13,869 nucleotides of DNA from positions 1 to 13,869 of the forward strand of contig JBMNTN010000055.1 in the NCBI GenBank assembly GCA_050945755.1. The letters are read 5' to 3'. Under the pieces are notes generated by a model. It was not told where the DNA came from and did not search any database. It saw only the letters and a program-made list of their open reading frames with translations. Every line of letters starts with the position of its first letter. Within the stretch, counting starts at the first letter, position 1. The DNA is from JAQVXR01 sp050945755. GTDB lineage: Bacteria; Bacillota; Dehalobacteriia; Dehalobacteriales; Dehalobacteriaceae. Positions 1 to 4,781 of the stretch are shown in pieces. A program made the position numbers and the translations under genes.

Positions 1-313
1 ATAATGAAAGGGCCGCATCATGGGGTTTGGCCCGGCCAAAAACCATCCAGGCCAGGTGGAGAAAAACCACCAGGAAAAAGGCGCCTCCGGCATACTTTGG
101 ATCAAGGAGAGCGGCCGGCACCAGCACTGCGCTGACAAAAAGCACGAGCGGCGAGAGATGATAGCCTTTCTTTTTTAACATAGCGAAGTATTCCCAGGCT
201 CCGGCCAAAACGACCAGCGCCACCAAGAGGCGGAAAAAAGGTCCGCCCAGATAAGCAATCCATAAAAGTAGGGGGATACCCACAATTGCTGTGATTACGC
301 GCTGTTTGAGCAT
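1..313 (-). CDS. cdsA: Phosphatidate cytidylyltransferase CdsA, N-terminal part (runs off window)
   Basis: Integral membrane enzyme that makes CDP-diacylglycerol from phosphatidic acid and CTP, the entry step to bacterial phospholipids. Only the first 104 codons are in the window; the catalytic C-terminal signature lies beyond base 1. The visible part begins MLKQRVITAIVGIPLLLWIA, the usual CdsA opening in Firmicutes, and is almost entirely hydrophobic, with membrane segments near residues 6-22, 25-44, 53-70 and 76-93. A WEYFAMLKKKGY stretch (40-51) follows the second segment, as is usual in this family. The ATG at 313 has a GAGGACGG ribosome site about 8 nt upstream. It follows uppS by 77 nt on the same strand, the standard uppS-cdsA order. 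Identity rests on the N-terminus and synteny; catalytic residues cannot be checked here. Confidence 0.88.
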   Translation of the reverse strand, partial: MLKQRVITAIVGIPLLLWIAYLGGPFFRLLVALVVLAGAWEYFAMLKKKGYHLSPLVLFVSAVLVPAALLDPKYAGGAFFLVVFLHLAWMVFGRAKPHDAALSL

Positions 314-356
314 GATACACCGTCCTCACGGCCAAGCGAAAATTTTGTGAATTTCC

Positions 357-371
357 AACCTGACCCTATAT
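357..371. repeat. Short dispersed repeat AACCTGACCCTATAT, copy 1
   Basis: A 15-base sequence in the uppS-cdsA gap that recurs exactly at 3858-3872 in the rpsB-tsf gap. The core CCTGACCC also occurs at 1267-1274 between the ferredoxin gene and uppS. All three copies are intergenic and in the same orientation. Similar CCTGACCC/GGGTCAGG motifs are, from memory, common in clostridial intergenic repeats; that link is an inference. Confidence 0.5.
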
Positions 372-390
372 TTTTTCAAGCCAATTTTCC

Positions 391-1170
391 TTAAACCAAG
401 CCGCCGTATCTTCTGCTTCTTTTCTGGAAATCCGCAATGGCTTTTAATAATTCGTTCTTATTGAAATCCGGCCAAAAAATTTTGGTATAGTAAAATTCCG
501 CATAAGCAAGCTGCCAAAGCAGGTAATTGCTGATGCGCAGTTCACCGGAGGGCCTGATGAGGAGGTCCGGGTCCGGCTGTCCGGCGGTAAAAAGGTGTTG
601 GGCAAAAATGTCTTCGGTAATATCGGCGGCGCGCATTTTTTTTGCCTCAATTTTTTCCCCGATGGCTTTCGCCGCCCGGACAATTTCTTTGCGCCCGCCG
701 TAATTGAGGGCGACATTAAAAATTAGGCCGGTATTATTTTGGGTAGTTTCCCTGGCTCGGGCCAGTTCATTTCGCGCTTCTTCCGGAAGGGGACTTAAGT
801 CCCCGATGGGACGAATGGAAATGTTTTGTCGGTGCATCTCAGCTAATTCCTTGCGCAGGTATTCGACGATCAAGCTCATGAGAATGCTGATCTCCTCTTT
901 GGGACGCTTCCAATTTTCCGTAGAAAAGGCGTATACCGTGAGGATTTTGATTTTCAGTTCCACACAAGCCTCAATCACGGTACGCAGAGTTTCCACACCC
1001 GCCCGGTGACCGGCAGACCGGGGCAAGCCTCTCTTTTGGGCCCAGCGGCCGTTGCCATCCATAATTATTGCCACATGCCGAGGCAGTTTAGTCAAATCAA
1101 TCTGTTGCAAAAGCTCCGGCTCATTCTCTTGATGTTTGAGAAACCGGGAAAAGAGGTGAGAAAATTTCAC
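391..1170 (-). CDS. uppS: Isoprenyl (undecaprenyl) diphosphate synthase UppS
   Basis: Cis-prenyltransferase that adds eight isopentenyl units to farnesyl diphosphate to give undecaprenyl diphosphate, the lipid carrier for peptidoglycan and other wall polymers; a cytosolic, peripherally membrane-associated homodimer. The 259-aa product has the family landmarks: MDGNGRWA at 37-44 with the catalytic Asp at 38, AFSTENWKRP at 81-90, and the C-terminal block IRPSGELRISNYLLWQLAY starting at 205. Length is normal (about 250 aa). The first 30 residues are a charged leader before the core fold. The start is GTG at 1170, placed 7 nt after a perfect AAGGAGG (1178-1184). A terminator and a long inverted repeat separate it from the ferredoxin gene upstream, so it may have its own promoter, but I could not identify one. 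cdsA follows. Confidence 0.96.
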   Translation of the reverse strand: MKFSHLFSRFLKHQENEPELLQQIDLTKLPRHVAIIMDGNGRWAQKRGLPRSAGHRAGVETLRTVIEACVELKIKILTVYAFSTENWKRPKEEISILMSLIVEYLRKELAEMHRQNISIRPIGDLSPLPEEARNELARARETTQNNTGLIFNVALNYGGRKEIVRAAKAIGEKIEAKKMRAADITEDIFAQHLFTAGQPDPDLLIRPSGELRISNYLLWQLAYAEFYYTKIFWPDFNKNELLKAIADFQKRSRRYGGLV

Positions 1171-1196
1171 AGAGAAACCTCCTTACAAACAGGTTT

Positions 1197-1253
1197 GGGG
1201 AAATAGAAAAGCCAAAATTTTGACCTGATATTTTTGGGTTTTTCCATTTCCCC
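1197..1253. repeat. 57-bp imperfect inverted repeat between ferredoxin gene and uppS
   Basis: Two 17-base arms, 1197-1213 (GGGGAAATAGAAAAGCC) and 1237-1253 (GGTTTTTCCATTTCCCC), pair at 15 positions by Watson-Crick rules plus one G-T, around a 23-base AT-rich loop. It ends 14 nt upstream of the uppS ribosome site on the minus strand. There is no T-tract directly after it, so it does not look like a terminator. It could be an mRNA stability or processing hairpin in the uppS leader, or a small repeat element. Confidence 0.6.
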
Positions 1254-1285
1254 AGAAAGGTTTAAGCCTGACCCCAGGTGTGACG

Positions 1286-1314
1286 CTATAAGAAACCCCC
1301 TCAAAGAGGGGGTT
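1286..1314 (-). terminator. Intrinsic terminator after the ferredoxin gene
   Basis: A perfect 9-bp GC-rich stem (arms 1306-1314 and 1294-1302, AACCCCCTC/GAGGGGGTT) with a 3-nt loop begins 6 nt beyond the ferredoxin stop. On the minus strand it is followed by TCTTATAG, a weak U-rich tract that adds to the two T bases of the stem. It probably marks the end, or a partial stop, of the rpsB-to-ferredoxin transcript. The short U-tract suggests leaky termination into uppS. Confidence 0.7.
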
Positions 1315-1320
1315 GGAATT

Positions 1321-1488
1321 TTACTCTTCAATAATTGCACCGGATGGACAAGCATCTACGCAAGCGCCGCAATCCAGGCAAGCGTCTTGGTCGATAACGT
1401 AAATGTCACCTTCTTTAATAGCTTCATTGGGGCACTCGCTTAGGCAAGAACCGCAAGCTACACACTCCTCTGTAATTTTATAAGCCAC
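1321..1488 (-). CDS. Small 2[4Fe-4S] ferredoxin
   Basis: A 55-aa soluble electron carrier of the clostridial 2[4Fe-4S] type. It has two cluster motifs in tandem, CVACGSCLSECP (Cys 9, 12, 15, 19) and CLDCGACVDACP (Cys 37, 40, 43, 47), so all eight ligands are present with standard CxxCxxCxxxCP spacing. The length is typical of bacterial ferredoxins. The start is GTG at 1488, set 8 nt after AAGGAGGTG (1495-1503), which overlaps the end of the upstream PASTA gene. An ATG at 1492 in another frame hits a stop after four codons and is not used. It is the last gene before a terminator in the frr-side operon. Its redox partner is not visible; in anaerobes such ferredoxins serve many enzymes, including the Fe-S isoprenoid enzymes IspG and IspH. 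Confidence 0.95.
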   Translation of the reverse strand: MAYKITEECVACGSCLSECPNEAIKEGDIYVIDQDACLDCGACVDACPSGAIIEE

Positions 1489-1491
1489 TCA

Positions 1492-1731
1492 TTACACCTC
1501 CTTTCGACTATCACACACCCACTTTTCATATGCGAAAACCAGATGTAAATCCTGTCCGGATACACGCTGTCGAACGACACGGAGCCTCCCCTCCGGTTGA
1601 CCCCGTTTTGCGGTTTTCGTTATTTTTTCTGTTTTAATCGTATAACCATGGTTTTTTATCATTTCTCTGGCCTCATCATCGTAAAGACCAAGTACATCCG
1701 GGACAGGGAAATTTAGTTCATTCTTATGCAT
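1492..1731 (-). CDS. Small single-PASTA-domain protein, function unknown
   Basis: A 79-aa protein with one PASTA-like domain over about residues 8-68. It opens with FPVPDVLGLYDDEAREMIKN, which matches the VPDVxGxxxxEAxxxL start of PASTA repeats, then has a middle segment with GYTIKTEKI, and closes with RVVRQRVSGQDLHLVFAYE, matching the terminal strand pattern. PASTA domains normally lie outside the cell on Ser/Thr kinases or penicillin-binding proteins and bind muropeptides or beta-lactams. This protein has no signal peptide, membrane segment, kinase or transpeptidase domain, so it should be cytosolic. The ATG at 1731 comes one base after the frr stop (TAAGATG), so translation is probably coupled to frr; the next gene starts 3 nt after its stop. 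Assignment to the fold is by pattern; the role is unknown. Confidence 0.82.
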   Translation of the reverse strand: MHKNELNFPVPDVLGLYDDEAREMIKNHGYTIKTEKITKTAKRGQPEGRLRVVRQRVSGQDLHLVFAYEKWVCDSRKEV

Positions 1732-1732
1732 C

Positions 1733-2290
1733 TTAGACTTCCATTATTTCCTTTTCTTTCAAGGAAAAGACATCGTCAACTTTTTTAATGAATTTATCAG
1801 TTACCTTTTGGACTTCGTCCAAACCCCTTTTGCTTTCGTCTTCGGAAATCTCCCGTTCCTTTTCCAGTTCTTTGATCATGTCATTAACGTCCCGGCGTAC
1901 GTTACGTACTGCCACTCTGGCTTCCTCCGCCTTTTTCTTCACGACCTTGACCAGTTCCCTCCGGCGTTCTTCCGTAAGCTGAGGGATGGCAATCCTAATG
2001 ATCGTCCCGTCACTGTTAGGCGTAAGACCTAAGTCTGATTTGAGAATAGCCTTTTCGATGTTGGGAATTGTGGACTTGTCCCAGGGTTGAATCACCAAAA
2101 GCCGGGATTCCGGTACAGAAATATTTGCCATTTGGTTGACAGGTGTAGGCACCCCGTAATATTCCACCTGGACTTTGTCCAAAAGAGCCGGATTGGCCCG
2201 CCCGGCACGGAGCGTTGCCAAATCCTTTTTCAGGACATCCACTGTTTTACCCATTCTCTCTTCCGCTTCTTGAAGAACTTCGCGAATCAC
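1733..2290 (-). CDS. frr: Ribosome recycling factor
   Basis: Frr (RRF) works with EF-G to split the post-termination ribosome and free mRNA and tRNA. The 185-aa product is full length for the family. It shows the opening IREVLQEAEERM, the conserved LRAGRANPALLDKV at 27-40, YYGVPTPVNQMANISVPE after it, and a long Lys/Glu-rich helix towards the C-terminus, consistent with the tRNA-like two-domain fold. The start is GTG at 2290, sharing GTGA with the pyrH TGA stop (4-nt overlap), so translation is coupled. The ribosome site is an unusual run of seven G followed by AT (2296-2304) that also encodes Gly codons at the end of pyrH. The PASTA gene follows one base after the stop. Confidence 0.98.
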   Translation of the reverse strand: MIREVLQEAEERMGKTVDVLKKDLATLRAGRANPALLDKVQVEYYGVPTPVNQMANISVPESRLLVIQPWDKSTIPNIEKAILKSDLGLTPNSDGTIIRIAIPQLTEERRRELVKVVKKKAEEARVAVRNVRRDVNDMIKELEKEREISEDESKRGLDEVQKVTDKFIKKVDDVFSLKEKEIMEV

Positions 2291-3012
2291 TGTCTATCCC
2301 CCCCGACAATTGTTCCAATTTGTTCTCCCAACACAACTTTGAGAATATTACCTTGCTGGTTGATATTAAAAACAATTATGGGAATCTTATTATCCTTGCA
2401 CAAGGATGCGGCGGTTGAATCCATGACGCCTAATCCCTGGTTGAGGACTTCCATATGGGTTAGTTTATCGTATTTTTTGGCGTTGTGGTTCTTCACCGGG
2501 TCGGAGTCATAGACCCCGTCCACTTTTTTCGCCATGAGGATTACTTCTGCTTCAATTTCGGCTGCCCTTAATGCCGCGGTGGTATCGGTAGAAAAGTAGG
2601 GGTTACCCGTTCCGGCGGCAAAAATGACCACTCGGCCTTTTTCCAAGTGGCGAATTGCCCGGCGGCGAATATATGGTTCGGCAATTTGCCGCATTTCAAT
2701 CGCTACCTGCACCCGGGTATCGATACCAACTTTTTCTAAAGCATCCTGGAGAGCGAGGGAATTCATCACGGTGGCCAGCATCCCCATATAATCGGCAGTC
2801 GCCCGGTCCATCCCTTGGGCACTACCGGCAATGCCCCGCCAAATGTTTCCGCCGCCAACGATAATAGCAACCTCTGTTCCGATGTTCCTGACATCTTTCA
2901 CTTGCTGGGCAATAGAACTAATCATATCCTGGTTGATGCCATAACCCTGTTTTCCGGCCAGCGCTTCACCGCTTAGCTTTAACACGATTCTTTTGTATTT
3001 TGGCCGTTCCAT
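2287..3012 (-). CDS. pyrH: Uridylate (UMP) kinase PyrH
   Basis: Hexameric cytosolic kinase of the amino acid kinase fold that converts UMP to UDP with ATP, feeding RNA, UDP-sugar and CTP synthesis. The 241-aa product carries the expected motifs in order: RIVLKLSGEALAG (8-20, phosphate binding), IVGGGNIWRG (51-60), DRATADYMGMLATVMN (69-84, UMP binding), AAGTGNPYFSTDT (132-144), and KKVDGVYDSDP (162-172, nucleotide site). Length matches bacterial PyrH. The ATG at 3012 follows GGAGGT at 7 nt. It lies downstream of tsf across a 153-bp gap that contains a dispersed repeat, and it overlaps frr by 4 nt, so pyrH and frr are expressed together. Confidence 0.98.
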   Translation of the reverse strand: MERPKYKRIVLKLSGEALAGKQGYGINQDMISSIAQQVKDVRNIGTEVAIIVGGGNIWRGIAGSAQGMDRATADYMGMLATVMNSLALQDALEKVGIDTRVQVAIEMRQIAEPYIRRRAIRHLEKGRVVIFAAGTGNPYFSTDTTAALRAAEIEAEVILMAKKVDGVYDSDPVKNHNAKKYDKLTHMEVLNQGLGVMDSTAASLCKDNKIPIIVFNINQQGNILKVVLGEQIGTIVGGDRQ

Positions 3013-3105
3013 TCAGCTTTACCTCCAGTCTATCCATATGTTCTACATGGTGCGAAAAAATCCTTTTGGCAGCGGTTCATTTTTTTATCAACTTATTTTA
3101 TAGTA

Positions 3106-3158
3106 CCTGCGCTCTTTTTTCTAATCTCGCAACGCTTTGCTTCAAAAACTTAAATACC
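3106..3158 (-). repeat. 53-bp dispersed intergenic repeat, copy A
   Basis: Begins 7 nt past the tsf stop and fills much of the tsf-pyrH gap. Aligned by eye, it matches the reverse complement of 12603-12656 at all but about five positions plus one single-base indel. Shared blocks include CCTGCGCTC, AATCTCGCAACGCT and AAAAACTTAAATACC. It has no coding frame. Being transcribed between two essential genes, it could affect RNA processing or read-through, but it has no obvious terminator structure. Confidence 0.8.
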
Positions 3159-3165
3159 TTTCGAC

Positions 3166-3816
3166 TTATTTTTTGTTGAGCATTTCTTGGACTTCGCCGG
3201 CCAGGTCGGCAGTTTTCTTTTCGATCCCTTCGCCTACTTGGAAACGAGCAAATCTGCGCACGCTGATGTTTTCCCCGATCTTAGCAATCTTTTCGGTAAT
3301 CAATTGCTGGACGGATTTGTCTGTTTCTTTAATAAAGGGCTGTTCTAAGAGGCAGACTTCTTTAAAGTATTTTTCCATGCGCCCATCGACAATTTTGTCA
3401 ACGATCTTTTCCGGTTTTCCTTCGTTGAGTGCCTGAACACGGTTAATTTCTCTTTCTTTGGCAATAACTGCTTCGGAGATCTCTTCCCGGGAAACATATT
3501 CCGGATTGGATGCCGCCACCTGCATGGCAATATCCCGGCACAATTCACGAAACTCATCAGTTTTGGCAACAAAATCAGTTTCACAGTTTACTTCCACTAA
3601 TACGCCGATGCGTCCGGCTCCATGTATGTAAGATTCTACCAAACCCTCAGCGGCAACCCGCCCGGCTCTTTTTGCAGCACTGGCCAGGCCTTTTTCCCGG
3701 AGAATTTCTACAGCCTTTTCCATGTTTCCGGCGGCATCAGTCAGAGCTCTTTTGCAATCCATCATTCCGGCGCCTGTTTTTTCGCGCAATTGTTTTACCA
3801 TTTCAGCAGTAATCAT
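3166..3816 (-). CDS. tsf: Translation elongation factor Ts
   Basis: EF-Ts is the guanine-nucleotide exchange factor that regenerates EF-Tu-GTP. The 216-aa protein starts with an N-terminal UBA-like domain (residues 1-45) holding the signature LREKTGAGMMDCKRAL at 10-25, followed by ETDFVAK (79-85), the EF-Tu contact region. It is the short form found in Thermus, cyanobacteria and many Clostridia, lacking much of the coiled-coil dimerisation insert of the 283-aa E. coli protein. The ATG at 3816 follows TGGAGGT by 8 nt. A terminator-like hairpin separates it from rpsB, so part of its transcription probably comes by read-through from the rpsB promoter. Confidence 0.98.
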   Translation of the reverse strand: MITAEMVKQLREKTGAGMMDCKRALTDAAGNMEKAVEILREKGLASAAKRAGRVAAEGLVESYIHGAGRIGVLVEVNCETDFVAKTDEFRELCRDIAMQVAASNPEYVSREEISEAVIAKEREINRVQALNEGKPEKIVDKIVDGRMEKYFKEVCLLEQPFIKETDKSVQQLITEKIAKIGENISVRRFARFQVGEGIEKKTADLAGEVQEMLNKK

Positions 3817-3857
3817 TTATATCAACCTCCATTTATAGTAAGTCTTCCTGATTTTCA

Positions 3858-3872
3858 AACCTGACCCTATAT
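3858..3872. repeat. Short dispersed repeat AACCTGACCCTATAT, copy 2
   Basis: An exact 15-base copy of the sequence at 357-371. It lies just past the T-tract of the rpsB terminator on the minus strand, in the rpsB-tsf gap. Confidence 0.5.
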
Positions 3873-3920
3873 AAAAAGGCAGGGACGAGAAAGGTTTTCC
3901 TAGCCTCGGTCATCCCTACC
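3873..3920 (-). terminator. Intrinsic terminator/attenuator between rpsB and tsf
   Basis: On the minus strand, GGTAGGGA (3913-3920) pairs with TCCCTGCC (3878-3885) over 8 bp including one T-G pair. An inner CGAG/CTCG helix and an AGG-AAAA-CCT tip complete a long hairpin, followed at once by TTTTTATAT. This is a textbook intrinsic terminator 15 nt after the rpsB stop. Since tsf has no convincing promoter of its own here, it more likely acts as a partial attenuator that makes rpsB mRNA exceed tsf mRNA. Confidence 0.85.
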
Positions 3921-3934
3921 TTATTACTTCATAC

Positions 3935-4633
3935 TTATTCTGCCATAGATTGACCTTGGTTCCCCTCAATAACAGCATCAGCCATCTTCCCTGTTAACAA
4001 TCTAACTGCCCTGATGGCATCGTCATTGCCGGGAATGATATAGTCTACTTCATCCGGATCGCAGTTGGTATCAACAATGGCCACGATGGGAATGCCTAAG
4101 CGGCGCCCTTCGGCCACAGCGATTCTTTCCTTGCGGGGATCGACAATAAAAATCGCACCGGGCAACTGTTTCATGTCTTTAATGCCGCCTAAGAACCGTT
4201 CCAATTTATCTTTCTCGTTGTTCAGCTGAGCAACTTCTTTCTTGGGAAGAAGTTCAAAAGTACCGTCCTCTTCCATTTTTTCCAGCTCGCGCAAGCGGTC
4301 GATTCTTTTCTGAATGGTGGGGAAATTGGTAAGCATTCCGCCCAGCCATCGCTCGTTGACATAAAACATGCCGCAGCGTTCGGCTTCTTCTTTAATGGAT
4401 TCCTGTGCTTGTTTCTTGGTACCAACAAAAAGCACACTCTTCCCTTCTGCCACTACCTGTTTGATGAAGTTGTAGGCTTCTTCTACTTTGTGCACCGTGC
4501 GCTGCAGGTCAATAATGTAGATGCCGTTCCGCTCGGTGAAAATATAAGGAGCCATTTTAGGGTTCCAACGTCTGGTTTGGTGTCCAAAATGCACACCTGC
4601 TTCTAAAAGCTGTTTCATGGAAATAATCGACAA
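3935..4633 (-). CDS. rpsB: 30S ribosomal protein S2 (uS2)
   Basis: Ribosomal protein of the small subunit, bound at the head-body junction together with S1 in many bacteria. The sequence opens SIISMKQLLEAGVHFGHQTR and continues with RRWNPKMAPYIFTERNGIYI and DLQRTVHKVEEAY, then NERWLGGMLTNFPTI and IVAIVDTNCDPDEVDYIIPG, all diagnostic of S2. I place the start at TTG 4633: it is 8 nt after AGGAGGA (4641-4647) and gives the normal N-terminus. An upstream in-frame extension to 4690 would read through the ribosome site and is not S2-like; the ATG at 4640 is out of frame and meets a stop after seven codons. The product is 232 aa. It is transcribed from the promoter at 4748-4776 through a structured leader. 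Confidence 0.98.
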   Translation of the reverse strand: MSIISMKQLLEAGVHFGHQTRRWNPKMAPYIFTERNGIYIIDLQRTVHKVEEAYNFIKQVVAEGKSVLFVGTKKQAQESIKEEAERCGMFYVNERWLGGMLTNFPTIQKRIDRLRELEKMEEDGTFELLPKKEVAQLNNEKDKLERFLGGIKDMKQLPGAIFIVDPRKERIAVAEGRRLGIPIVAIVDTNCDPDEVDYIIPGNDDAIRAVRLLTGKMADAVIEGNQGQSMAE

Positions 4634-4741
4634 AACATATTCCTCCTTTTTGTTTGGCCGCCGGTTCCCTCTTTTGTGTAACAGGACCACAAGCCTTGCG
4701 GCACACCCCGCGACACATCAGGGACCGTGTGTTTTTCAACC
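4634..4741 (-). promoter_or_regulatory. Structured 5' leader of rpsB, possible S2-responsive element
   Basis: About 108 nt separate the predicted transcription start from the TTG start of rpsB, with no gene in between. The minus-strand RNA can form a helix CACAC/GTGTG with an inner CCC/GGG, then a GCC-GCAA-GGC tetraloop hairpin, and further GGTCC/GGAACC-type pairings before the ribosome site. Ribosomal protein operons are often autoregulated through such leaders. That this one binds S2 is an inference from position and structure only. Confidence 0.45.
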
Positions 4742-4747
4742 TCAGAC

Positions 4748-4776
4748 AGTATAGCATATGAGACTTTTGTTTGCAA
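4748..4776 (-). promoter_or_regulatory. Sigma-A-type promoter for rpsB operon
   Basis: On the minus strand, TTGCAA (4771-4776, 4/6 to consensus) is followed after exactly 17 nt by TATACT (4748-4753, 5/6). It starts 5 nt past the hslU stop and points at rpsB, giving a start near 4741. It supports an independent transcription unit rpsB-tsf-pyrH-frr; no terminator is seen after hslU, so read-through from the upstream operon may add to it. Confidence 0.75.
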
Positions 4777-4781
4777 GTTTG

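Noticed and set aside
2298..2304. Run of seven G (minus strand) at the pyrH-frr junction as a phase-variable tract
   Set aside because: It encodes Gly-Gly near the PyrH C-terminus and serves as the frr ribosome site. Seven bases in an essential gene, with no switching logic, is better read as an SD sequence.
3097..3125. Possible pyrH promoter with TATAAA at 3097-3102 (minus strand) next to repeat copy A
   Set aside because: The -10 is good, but no -35 better than 3/6 (TTAGAA) is found at 16-18 nt. The region is AT-rich and read-through from rpsB/tsf is sufficient to explain expression.
3832..3858. Possible tsf promoter: TTGAAA and TATAAA on the minus strand
   Set aside because: The hexamers are good but the spacer is only about 15 nt, and the start would fall in the tsf ribosome site, leaving no usable leader.
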